From: Neurospora crassa OR74A | Lineage: Eukaryota; Ascomycota; Sordariomycetes; Sordariales; Sordariaceae | Length of the DNA: 64,000 nt | Reading direction: 5' to 3' | NCBI RefSeq assembly: GCF_000182925.2 | Contig: NC_026503.1 | Coordinates: 1,302,001-1,366,000 of the forward strand | Shown: one piece after another, positions 46,760 to 57,061 of the stretch | Layout of the letters: each line of letters begins with the position of its first letter | How positions within the stretch are numbered: the stretch's first letter is position 1 | Position numbers and translations under genes: made by a program | The notes under the pieces: generated by a model | Told to the model about the DNA's origin: nothing | Seen by the model: only the letters and a program-made list of their open reading frames with translations | Database searches by the model: none

Positions 46760-48327
46760 ATGTCTTCGGCCATTCTCATTCCCTCTACCCAATTTTTCTC
46801 CTCCGCTCAACAACTTCCAGTCTCGAACTCAGCACGACAATATCTGACTCGAATTACACACGCCCTCTCTACGCCTACCACGAACGGCTTCCTGCGTACC
46901 TGTCTGGGTGAATGGAAGCTGGAAGTCATAGACACCACACAAGATGCCATTCACTACCATTGCAATAGTCACGGAGGTGTCACTGATGGTTGGCGTCCGG
47001 AAGAGCGGTTGTGGATTGGTGACCACGGAGACGTCTGGAAGGAAAAGGCTGTGTATCCTCCCTCTCTATCCAAGGTGCGCGCAGTCAGAAAGATCAAGAA
47101 GGAACAGACGAACATCAGTCAGTCATCACAGCATGAGCTCTATGCCCTCACTACGTTTTCTGGGGGTACAGTGGCGGAAGTAAGTAGAAGCCAAATGCCT
47201 ACAACATTCCCGCCTTCATTGTGGCACATTTAATTGACCATGTCTGATTTAGTACCGAAACCGCTTCGTCCAGTTCCTTGGCTAGTTTCAGGATGCGTAC
47301 TACCTGTACATCGCTATGGAATTCATGCCGAACGGTGATCTTTAGCGCTACATTGATGAGGAAACATTCCTTACTGAGCCCGAGGCAGCCATAGTTACCC
47401 GACAGGTTGCCACAGCTTTGCGGTATATGCACATCCTTGCCTTCGTCCATAGAGATCTTAAGCCCTCAGTATGTTCTTATTGGCACTGCCATGGTTCATA
47501 ATGTATGGTTCGTTTGGAATATAAACTAATGTATACAAACTCAAAGAACATCCTCATCTCTTCAAAGGGACCCTCATGGCACGTCAAGCTAGCGGACTAC
47601 GGAATATTCAGAAGGGCAACTGGCGCATTGGTGTCCACCGAGTACATCCGCACCAGCGGATACATCGCTCCTGAGTTAGTCGATACTTCAGAGAATTATA
47701 CTGCTGCGGTGGACGTGTGGGCATTGGGAGCCATAGTCTTTTGTATGTTGACTGGCGCTCCGCCATTCCACAAGCTCGACGACATGCTTGAATACTGTGC
47801 AAAGATGAGACAGTTTCCCACTCGCTCATTGCGTACATCGACGGGAGTAACATGTATCGACCTAATCCTGGGAGCTATGGAGCGGGTGCCGGCAGAGAGG
47901 CTGTCTATCTCAGAGGTCTTGTAACATGACTGGCTTGCTGTCAAGACTCCGATTGCTAGCGAAACCCATTAGTAAGCTCTCGACTCTTCTCAACCATCAC
48001 GCATCAAGGCTAATTTGTGTTAACTCCCTAAGAGTCTCGAATCCAAATCCACTTCCTAGGCTGTGTTCCCCTACAATCCGCCATCCGTCTTTCAGGATGC
48101 TGCCGGAATCACCCCAGTTATTCATTTTCGATGATGAAGATGCATCGCAACAGCAAAATCCAGGAATGCCCGGCATTGTCTGCATTTTTTTTTGTCGCCA
48201 GACGTGCCCTGAACGTGTGGATGGTCTTCAACATTTGCAGCTTAAACATGGCTCGAAGATTCCCACTTCTGTTCTGCTAACAGTATTGGCAATTCAGAGC
48301 CACGTTCGAAGGTCTGCGCAACGTTAA
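46760..48327 (+). pseudogene. Protein kinase A of the cluster, broken by nonsense codons
   Basis: Exons 46760-47179, 47253-47468 and 47547-47924 plus a likely C-terminal exon align in structure with kinase B downstream. Kinase features are MRAVRKI-like lysine region (VRAVRKIKKEQ), YLYIAMEFMPNGDL, FVHRDLKPS, NILISSKGPSWHVKLADYG (DYG for DFG), GYIAPELVD and VDVWALGAIVF. In-frame stops lie at 47283-47285 (TAG), 47343-47345 (TAG) and 47922-47924 (TAA), the last before HDWLAV, which still matches the HEWL of kinase B. The glycine loop is poor (IGDHGDVW). A frame near 48175-48260 carries a C2H2-like finger, so the ancestral protein had the same tail as kinase B. The three stops look like C-to-T or G-to-A changes, consistent with RIP or plain decay. 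Confidence 0.8.
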
Positions 48328-48692
48328 ACAAGGTTGTGTTGGAAGACCACCCAGCATAATATTTACCTAACACTCATTTACACTTGCGGTGTTTCCTGCA
48401 GCTAGCCTTATGTAGTCTGTTGTTTTCTTTCCTGCTTGAGCCTTTTTAATCATGGAAATTCAAGATTGAAAAAGAACCCGTTGACTTTTTTCGTGAAATC
48501 AGGCCAGGCTTGATCCTTGCTGAATGAAACCCTTCAGGCGCCGACTGTGGGTCCGCCGGTACTGTTTGGCGTTGATCGGAATCAAGTGTCGCGTCAGTTG
48601 AGACGCGGCTTCATCTTGAACACCACGTATTCTACCCTTCCAACAAGTGCAGCTCGGCACCATAAACAACAAAAGAATATATCCGGACAACC
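48328..48692. other. Spacer between kinases A and B
   Basis: Promoter-sized gap of about 365 bp. No coding signal. Confidence 0.5.
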
Positions 48693-50704
48693 ATGGAGAA
48701 CATTTTAGACGGCTTCTTGCGGGACTGGAAGTTGGATCTTCTGCAAGGAGAGTTCCGCCACAACCCAGAGAACGGGGACGACGTCCACATTCATCTGAAG
48801 ACGAATGAGATATGGCGCCCCGTTAAACGATTGGGAAGCGGTACTTTTGGAGAGGTCTGGCAGCAACAGTGTATACGGGAAGAATCTGTTACCGAGCTTC
48901 GTGCCGTTAAAAGAATCAACAAGACGCAGACAGGCCTTCTCGAGTCGTCGCAGCGAGAGGTTCAAGCACTCGCCACATTTTCCAGCCAGAAGAAGCAACA
49001 AAATCGGTCCACGGTGGGTTTAGTATCTACCTGTGCATGGCATTTGGAGTTCTTTCGTTCCTCTAATAGAAAGAAAACGTGAGTGGCTAAGTACAAATTG
49101 CAGATTGATGACCAATATGAGCAATGGTTTGTTCAGTTTCTCGGTTGGTATGAGGATACCAAGTACCTATATCTCGCTATGGAGTTTTTAGAGTGTGGAA
49201 GTCTTCAGAGGTTTCTAGAAGTAAAGAAGACGCCTTTTGAAGAAGAAGAAGAAGCAGCTACGATCATTCAACAGGTTGCAGAAGCCTTGCAATTCATACA
49301 CAGCAAGGATTTCATCCACAGAAATCTCAAGCCTTCGGTATTATTCCACCTGGCCAAGTGTGTGTACTGCTCAATGCTAACGCGCCTCAACCACAGAATA
49401 TTCTCGTTGCTAAGGCGGGGCCCGCATGGCATGTGAAAGTTGCCGATTTTGGAATTGCAAAGGACATCGGGGTACCTTCGTTCTGTACGAACGACGTTGA
49501 TGCGCCTGGATATATAGCCCCCGAGATGGTGGACTCGATAGACTACACGTCGGCGGTCGATGTGTGGGCGTTGGGTGCTGTGGCCTTCTATTTACGGACT
49601 GGTCATACTCCATTTGCCACCTGGGAGGCCTTAAGACAGTACCGTGCGGGTCAGAAGGACTTTCCAAGCCGCGTGTTGGGCGCATCAACTGGCTTCTGCA
49701 TTGATTTCGTCCTGGGGCTTATGCGCCCGCTCCCGGAAACGAGGTTGAGTATTCGGCAGGTTTTGAGCCATGAGTGGCTTCATATGGGTGAAACGTGCAG
49801 AAATTTGACGGCTCCGTAAGATACAAGTTCCCTATGCTCTCCATAGAAACCGAACTTGAAAGATGAATTTAGTCTGACTCATTATCACAGGTCGCTTATC
49901 AACAAATCGCTCCCTACGCTGAGCATGGTAAACAGGTCAACAGCCACCAGCAGTGCGCCCACACCCAGTACGCAAACCAACTCTACGCGAACCAGTATAA
50001 CTCGCACCCAGTCAAATCTCGCGAATAACTTGGAAGTTAAGACAAGGAACGAGAGGGTGACAGGGCATAATGCTGAAGTGGTGAATCAGGAGCAGCCAAT
50101 AATAAAAAGGGAGGCAGAAGAGAGAGAGCAGCAGCGACTGGCTGCTGAGTCAACAAACAGGAAAGCACCAGAGGGGCAAAACAAACGACAAAGAGAGTTG
50201 TCGTTTTTCTGGAAGACAAAGGAAGAAGAGGAGTTGAAGAGACAGGAAGAGCTGAGACGAAGGCAGGAGATAGTCAAGAGGGAGGAGGAAGAGGCGGAAG
50301 AGTTGCAGCGGCAAGCAGAGCTCGAGCGGGAACGAAAGGAAAAAGAAGAGCTCGAGCAAGCGCGAGTAAAGCAAGCGCTTTTGCAGCAACAACAAGAACA
50401 ACAACAGCAGCAGCAGCAGCAGCAACAACAACAAGAAAGGGAAAAACGGGCAAGAGAAGAGTCTTCAGACGCGACAGAACCAGAACTGGTAAAACCCGAC
50501 GCAGAGAGGATCAAGCGGGTTAAGAAGGAGCTTAAAACTATCTGTATGGTATGCGGCGAGAAATTCCAGCATTTTGGCCAGCTGTTTAGGCATCTAAATA
50601 CTGAAAGGCATAGGATGCCCAAGGAGTACTGGGGAGCAGGGATAGGACACATGGAGTTCTCGGATATAGATGCTCTTGAAGCGCTTAGAGGACCGTTGGA
50701 GTAG
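48693..50704 (+). CDS. Kinase-like protein B with coiled coil and C2H2 finger
   Basis: Four exons (48693-49013, 49104-49337, 49397-49815, 49891-50704) give 595 residues. The kinase domain covers roughly 35-325: GSGTFGEVW glycine loop, LRAVKRINK lysine, YLYLAMEFLECGSLQRFLE hinge, FIHRNLKPS where Asn replaces the catalytic Asp of HRD, VADFG, GYIAPEMVD and VDVWALGAVAF. So it is probably a pseudokinase or very weak. A basic Glu/Arg/Gln coiled coil with a polyQ run follows, then a finger CMVCGEKFQHFGQLFRHLNTERH near the C-terminus. The third intron (49816-49890, with CTGAC branch site) joins kinase and tail; without it the frame stops at 49817. Family and function are not known to me. It is tandem with the broken kinase A and faces kinase C. 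Confidence 0.75.
50399..50438 (+). repeat. CAG/CAA repeat coding polyQ
   Basis: A run of CAG and CAA codons inside kinase B encodes about 15 consecutive Gln within the coiled coil. Confidence 0.85.
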
Positions 50705-51074
50705 CCTAAGAAATTCAAGAAACAAGATTAGATAGACGCTACACACTACGACTATCAATAAGACGAACAAGATACGGCGGCATCGATATATACGTCAACT
50801 GCAGGTAGAATTACCTAGGATACGCGCTTCACATTCTGGGCTCGGGGTTGGATTTATAGCATTAACGACGAGAGTTGTGTGCATTTAAAAAAAAAAAAAA
50901 TAATTAAAAAAGAATTTACCAGTCGGCCTTTACCACTTCTTGATTACAGGAAATCAACAATGAAAAAATCGCCTATCAACAATGAAGTAGAATATTCCGA
51001 TTGCAAAGTATTCCTATGAAAGTGGATTTATCTTTACCACCTCGAACATCAAAATACCCCTATGTGATCCTTAC
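50705..51074. other. Convergent 3' region of kinases B and C
   Basis: AT-rich 370 bp containing a short A-tract near 50887-50900. No coding signal. Confidence 0.5.
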
Positions 51075-52960
51075 CTATTGACAATGACTAGATTTGTTCG
51101 AGGCAAAGGACAAGACAAAATACAGGACAAAAGATAGGGTACCGATGGGAGGATATTCAAAATCAACCGGATTACGTACAGTTTTGGGTAGGCGTAAGTA
51201 TTGTGGCATATTGATATGTAAATACTCATTTCTGATAACAACTAATCCAGGCGAGTCACCGGAGACGAGCGCCTCTTGTTGTTCTAGTTGTTTTCTGTCT
51301 GGCCTGGGTCCTCTATAAACTTGTATCGTCCGGGGTATTCCAGAATTATTTTCTTTCTCTTCTGGTTGAGATTGTAAAGGCGGCGGCCGTGCGAAACGCT
51401 TTTCCTCATCCGTTAAGGGGGGTAGAGAATCCACAAAATGGAAGACATGGAGTCGCCGCTTGGTTTCTTCACGACGTTTAGGTCGCGGCGGCGGTGAAAG
51501 TCGTCCAGTTGGGCTGAAAAATTCACCAGAAATGAGGAATGAAACTCGTTTAGCTGTGCTGTGCGAATCAACAGAAGTGGGGGATTGAACTTTTTGGGGA
51601 GAATTGAGGCTGTCCATATCCTCTTTGGCCTTTCTTGTGTGATTTGGCTCTGGCTTCCTCCTAGGAATAAAAGCAGGAGGAGATGGAGGAGCAACAGTGG
51701 GAGGTTGGGAGCGTTCGGTGAAGCTAACGTCACTATCACTGTCTTCGCTTGTCCAGCTATCCAGACACAGTGGTCCCAGTGATGAGGTCGATGATGCAAC
51801 GGAAGCCGGCGAGGGAGCATTCTGGTGGCTTCACAACTTTAGTTGAGCAAGCGTGATCTCGGATTCGAAGGGGAGAAAGAAACGGGGGCCGTCACTTACC
51901 TCTTTGAAACATTCATATCTCTGGACAGCCAATAATGCCCCACAGCTTCGATGATTGTTAATCGTTCTTGGGGGATGGCCGCCATGGCGCCTGTGATGAA
52001 CCCCCTGCAAGGCTGGGTAGAGGAGCGTAGCTTAAGGGTGGGAAATACGGTAGGGTCTTCCGGGTAGTTGGCCAGTGTTAAGGGATTGGGAAAAGGGGGC
52101 GATCCTGTTCGCATGCAGAAGGCGATGGCTCCGAGGGCCCATACATCAACCGCGGATGTATAACGTTCAGACGTGTGCCACAGTTCAGGAGCCATGTAGC
52201 CGAAAGTCCCAATCTGATGTGTCCCGGCCACTGTGTTACTCAGGTCCCTTGTGATTCCAAAATCGGCGACCTTTACATGCCATGTTGGACCTGGTTGGGA
52301 GACTAGTATGTTCTTGGAAACCACCTATGTTAGCTTTGGGGTACAGGAGATGAGATTGATAGTCTCGGTATTATATCCTCCGCCAGAACGTACCAGCGGT
52401 TTGAGATCCCTGTGAACCAGGCTTCTGGTATGCATATGAAGCAAAGCCCGAGCGATTTGAGCCGTTATTGAAGCTGCTTCTGGTTCCGGAATGCATCCTT
52501 GATCTATGTGCTGTTGTAAATTTCCGTGCTCGACAAGTTCCATGGCAATATACCAGTGGCTTTCATCCTCAAACCAGCCACGGATTTGGACAAAATGTTG
52601 TTGATACTAATAACGATCTTCGTTAGACTTGACAATCACTTGGACGCTTAGTTGTTGACTACTCACCTCGACGACACGGTTGTCAGAGAACGTAGTGAGT
52701 GCCTTGATTTCCCGTCTTGAAGATTTAGCAAAGCTCCCTTTCCGCTTTGGAAGGTACTTGACAGCACGGAAGATGCTCGATGAAGAAGAGGTGCCAGATA
52801 GGCACTGTTCCTTCCAAACCTCTCCACATGTGCCTTCACCTAACTTCTCAACTGGCTTCCAACACTGAGTGCCCCTTGGCAAGTCGTGATATCGCATTCC
52901 ATGTTCAAATCTTGTCGCAATTTTCCAATCATGCAAGTCGTCGCTGAAAGTGATGTCCAT
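51075..52960 (-). CDS. Protein kinase C of the cluster, catalytic residues intact
   Basis: Exons 52960-52667, 52606-52394, 52312-51900 and 51828-51075 give about 557 residues. Start chosen at 52960 because MDITFSDDLHDWKI lines up with MENILDGFLRDWKL of kinase B; an upstream in-frame ATG at 53092 would add 44 residues. Kinase motifs: GEGTCGEVW, FRAVKYL, HWYIAMELVEHGNL, LVHRDLKP (intact HRD), VADFG, GYMAPELWH and VDVWALGAIAF. The Ser/Pro/Arg-rich tail (ERSQPPTVAPPSPPAFIPRR) replaces the coiled coil and finger of B, and its last 30-50 residues are uncertain because GTACGT near 51186 could be another donor. The intron positions in the kinase core are shared with A and B, showing common descent. 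Confidence 0.75.
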
Positions 52961-53522
52961 GACGGCTGGCTGTTGAGCGATTATTGTTTTGTTTCGGTGA
53001 ATTGTCCATGAAAATGACGCCTGCCCAATTGTATAAATGGTCGAAATGCTAGAGACGGGAGGGATGTCAGAGGTAAATGCCCCCGTGTTCACCCCTCTCT
53101 ATTCAAGACACTAGACCTTTTCAGCTTTCCTGAGGAGGCCACCTCTGACCACCCATTTGGGGTATGCTTTCCGGCTTCCGTCGAGTTCCGGCAAAGGGGC
53201 TACATCGAATCAGAGCCTTCTATCGTGTACAGAGGTTTGAAGCACTGGAGGCGCATCGTTGTCACGATTTGATTGGAGTTTGGGTAATGGCAGATTTGTG
53301 ATTGCAGGTTCAGCTCCGATACTTCCACCCGTGTCAAGTGGCAAACAGACGTGAACATTAATCCCATTCAGAATACTCCCTTATATACCAAGCGCAGTGT
53401 GAGAGTCGACCCTGATCACAACTCCGCATTGACTGTACAGGATCATCTTTAGAGTTGTCAAAGACACTAGTCCTCTCGACGCGCCGGTAGACAACTCCTT
53501 TGAGTTCACAGATTGTTACGCA
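52961..53522. promoter_or_regulatory. Divergent promoter, kinase C / HeLo-pseudokinase
   Basis: About 560 bp between two head-to-head genes. The divergent layout would allow co-expression. No clear element is seen beyond TATA-like ATATA near 53394. Confidence 0.45.
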
Positions 53523-55264
53523 ATGGACCCAGTTTCAATAATCGGGCTTATCTTAACCTGTTGTCAGTAAGTAGGCAATGGAAAATAGCATATTCTCCCT
53601 CCTTGATGGCTGATACAAGGTCTGACAGAGTTGGAGAGAAAGTCGTACAACTATGCAGGAATTTAGCCAATGTCAACAGCCAGATTCAGGAGCGCTCTCT
53701 CACGATCGAGAGTTACTGGCATACGAGCAAGCTCCAACTAGATCTCTTGAGACGCATCGAATCTGTACTTGACGATGATCTATGCGGGCTCTTAGACGGC
53801 CTTCTGCTCCAGCTATCGCAGAAGCTATCAAAAGCTGACACTGCCGTGGACAAAGTTACCAACAGACATTCTCGTGGACGCACTGGGTTGTGGGGATTTG
53901 GATCCAAAGCCCAGAAGATGACTTGTGCCTGGAAGATGGGTGCATTGGATCAAATCATCAGCGACCTTGACACATGGCATCGCCGCTTCGATCCTTTGTG
54001 GTTCATGGTCATGAAGACAGCCAACCCGCTCGTTGATGCTGCCCTCGCCAGATCACAGTCTGCAAATGATGATAGAAGTAATGGCCGTGCCATATCAGTG
54101 GCCAAAAATCCATTGACCGTCGCTGCAGGCATGCGTCACGTGTTGTACCCAAGTGCCAACCGACTTAAGCCCAGGTTCCTGGCAGGAGTGCGGATGGAAA
54201 TGTCCGAGATCCCGTTGTCTGAAGCGAAGAAAGGCTTCATGGAGTCGGAGAGGAAATGGTATATCATTGACACCGTCCAGGTTGGATCGTTTGCTCGAGC
54301 ACGCAATGTGCTGGACGACGTGAGCATGCTCGCGGTGAAGCTCGCACAGGCAGATCCTTTCGCTTTCGGGTTGCTCAACTGTAAAGGGGTTATACCCGTT
54401 CAGAGCCAGCTTATCGGATCTTCTGCTTCGTCTCCGAGTTCTTCCCCCGCAAGAAGCAGGCTCAACTATTCCTCCTTCCAACTGGTATTTCGTCTGCCAG
54501 AAAACCTTTCAGTACTTCAATCCTTGCGCCAGCTTCTTCTGAACTCGGATGAGCATGTCTCTCTCTCCCGAAAAATGCGCATCGCACGCGAGCTTGCCAA
54601 GGCCATCCATTACGTCCACACCTTCGCCTTCGTACACAAGAATGTGCGGCCTGAATCAATCCTGTGCTTTGAGAATAATGAAGGAGCTTCGCGTAGCAAC
54701 GCATTTCTTGTTGGCTTTGATGCCTTTCGGGCCGCTGGCGGTGGCACAATGATGTCGGGGGACATAAGCTGGGAACGTAATGTGTATCGGCATCCGTCTC
54801 GACAGGGTTTCGACCCGGCTGAGAAGTACCGTATGCAACACGACATATACAGCCTCGGTGTCTGTCTCCTGGAAATTGGGTTCTGGGAATCTTTTGTTGA
54901 GTACAGCACAGAAGAGGAGAATTCCGGAAGGCCACGCACTAATTTTGGAAGGACTTACTATCATTTTGAGAAATGGCTTGACGAGAGAAAAATCGGGGCG
55001 GGCGAAGATTCCATTGCCATCACCTTCAATGCGCTGGCATTGAGTCTCAAGGGCTATCTTGTTGAGCAGGCAAGCACCAGGCTTGCGCCCCGGATGGGTG
55101 ATAGGTATGCGCAAGTCGTCCTCTCGTGCCTAACATGCCTGGATGAAGAGAACGAGGAGTTTGGCGGATCGGGCTCGGAGACAGAGGACGTGGGCGAAGA
55201 CACGGTTGCCCTTTGCTTTGCCGAGAAGATCTTGAGTGATTTGGACCAACTTTCCATGGTCTGA
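53523..55264 (+). CDS. HeLo-like N-terminal domain fused to pseudokinase (MLKL-like layout)
   Basis: Two exons (53523-53566, 53620-55264) give 562 residues. The tiny first exon encodes MDPVSIIGLILTCC, the hydrophobic start typical of fungal HeLo/HeLo-like cell-death domains, joined by GTAAGT...CAAG to a helical bundle (SDRVGEKVVQLCRNL, then ESYWHTSKLQLDLLRRI, then WKMGALDQIISDLDTWHRRF). The C-terminal half is kinase-like: LSRKMRIARELAKAIHYVHT, FVHKNVRPESIL (HRD reads HKN), VGFD where DFG is expected, DIYSLGVCLLEIG. With neither catalytic Asp it should be inactive. HeLo-like domains are known to resemble the pore-forming four-helix bundle of MLKL, so the fusion is a plausible signalling-triggered membrane effector; this is inference. 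Reading from the open frame start at 53513 without the intron would lose the hydrophobic N-terminus. Confidence 0.8.
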
Positions 55265-55741
55265 TGCGGTATTTTGGAGAGGAGTAGGCACCAGGAGAGG
55301 AACGAGTATGTGAGATCGGGTTAGTCTTTTCGTCCGGGAAATGGCCAGTAGCAACATACGAAGTGTGTCTTGTTTCTGTTCATCCTTTAGCCTTCCACAA
55401 TATGTAAATAGATATGTAAGCGAGCGAAAGATCGTAAGCATAAACCGAACATGACAGTGTGCGTTAATACCCCTCGCTTTGGCCAGAAATAACGTCAAGA
55501 AGAGTAGTGACATGCATTTATTTTTGAGGTACGTCGGTTAGAGTCCATGAAGGATTTGCAACCCAAGAAAGTGCTAAATTCGCTCAAGTGGTATACGAAA
55601 GATGCATGGATCCAGGAAAGAGCGTGACCAAGGTGTATTATGTCGACGGTGAGGTGTTTGGTTTATTCTTATGACCTTGAAGCTGGGTAAACATTCGGTG
55701 ATGTTCACAGGTACTGTGCGAGTCGGTTGACTGTTCGACCC
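55265..55741. other. Convergent 3' intergenic region
   Basis: About 480 bp between the HeLo-pseudokinase stop and the CAF17 stop. Nothing further is seen. Confidence 0.55.
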
Positions 55742-57061
55742 TTATTCAACATCCAATCCCCGATCCCTCAACAGCTCCTCCCTCATCCTTCTCTCCTCTT
55801 CCGCCTTCTCCGCTTCGATTCTCCACACATCCTTCAGCCAAAACGGCACAAAGGCCTTGACTTTGACCTTCTTTGCCTCGACTTCACTCCCCTCCTCTCC
55901 CCCTAAACTGACGACGAAGTCCTGCTCAGGGCTATACGTGCCCGGTGTCTCACCTGGCAAGACGGTATCCGTCATCACCTCCAACCTGCACAGCGCCAGT
56001 CCGACGTTGCCAATACCCCTCAGCCACTTGCCGGGGGCACTCCTAGACTTCTTGTCCACCTTGTCGATGCTCGCACCTTGGGGAATCATCTCTGCCTTGA
56101 CTCCCTGCTCGACTTCAGGCTTCAAGAGCTTCTCCAGCGCTTCCAGTTGCCCAGGTCCGTCAGCCGGGATCTCCGGGGCGGCACCCTCGTAATAGAGGAT
56201 GCAAGGAAGGATGCGCTTGCGGACAACACCACGATGCTTGGTGCGGATGGTAAGCTCTTGGCCGACGTAGCAGCCCTTGCGGAAGTCAATACCGTTCATC
56301 ACGTCCATGTTGGACTCGAGAGGGAGAGCGGTGCCGGAGATGATCTCGGACTGGCCTTCGGGGATGCCGAGGAGGAAACGGCGGAGGTGGTAAGACGATT
56401 CGGGTGTCAGGTCGCCGTCTGTTAGTGGCGAGGAAGAGGAGGTCTGGTTGACGACCACACGGGAGCCGAAGGCCGGAACACGCGGGTCCGGGACAGCCCT
56501 TGCGTTGCCAGCGTTTTGCACTTCGTCGATCAGCTTAGTCCATGGTCCGGCCTGGTCTACATCGTTCCATGAGTGATATAGAGCACGCTCCTCCGGGTCT
56601 AGCAACTTCAAGTTGAACTTGGAGCGCAGCTTGTAACGCTTGATGTGCTTGTGAAGTGTCGCGGCCTCGTCGGCGTCAACCTCGATCAGGAAGCTCTGCT
56701 TGCCTGGCTCTGGACCCAGGTCATCCGGGTAGATGATGACATCGTGGACCACCCGGCCCTGGGCTGTCAGGAAGCCGGTATAAAAGCCGTTGGCATTGTG
56801 TGGAGCGTTGATGTTGTTGGTGATGACACCCTGAAGGAATTTGGAAGCATCCGGACCGGAGACGGAGATCAAGCGCCGCGATGTGAGTTTTGTGAGGCCG
56901 GCGCGAAGATCCGTTTGGGTAGAGACGGTGCTCGAGAATAGTCGCCGTTGTTGCTTCCGTTGCACGGACCGGCAGCCAAGGCAGATGAATGGAGTGGTAG
57001 CTGTGCGCAAGGCCGCAGAGGCCGGGCCGGCGACGGCTATCGATCTGGTAGCCGGCTGCAT
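55742..57061 (-). CDS. caf-17: CAF17/IBA57 mitochondrial Fe-S cluster assembly factor
   Basis: A single exon of 439 residues. The Arg/Ala-rich N-terminus (MQPATRSIAVAGPASAALRT, ending near RRLFSSTVST) is a mitochondrial targeting sequence. The body is a folate-binding GcvT-like fold: SRRLISVSGPDASKFLQGVI, GFLTAQGRVVHDVIIY, and the diagnostic KGCYVGQELTIRTKHRG with the conserved Cys. IBA57/Caf17 works with ISA1/ISA2 to mature [4Fe-4S] proteins such as aconitase and lipoate synthase in the matrix; role by homology. The C-terminus ends in a Glu/Arg helix (AEKAEEERRMREELLRDRG). The opposite-strand frame starting at 56841 is a shadow. Confidence 0.93.
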   Translation of the reverse strand: MQPATRSIAVAGPASAALRTATTPFICLGCRSVQRKQQRRLFSSTVSTQTDLRAGLTKLTSRRLISVSGPDASKFLQGVITNNINAPHNANGFYTGFLTAQGRVVHDVIIYPDDLGPEPGKQSFLIEVDADEAATLHKHIKRYKLRSKFNLKLLDPEERALYHSWNDVDQAGPWTKLIDEVQNAGNARAVPDPRVPAFGSRVVVNQTSSSSPLTDGDLTPESSYHLRRFLLGIPEGQSEIISGTALPLESNMDVMNGIDFRKGCYVGQELTIRTKHRGVVRKRILPCILYYEGAAPEIPADGPGQLEALEKLLKPEVEQGVKAEMIPQGASIDKVDKKSRSAPGKWLRGIGNVGLALCRLEVMTDTVLPGETPGTYSPEQDFVVSLGGEEGSEVEAKKVKVKAFVPFWLKDVWRIEAEKAEEERRMREELLRDRGLDVE

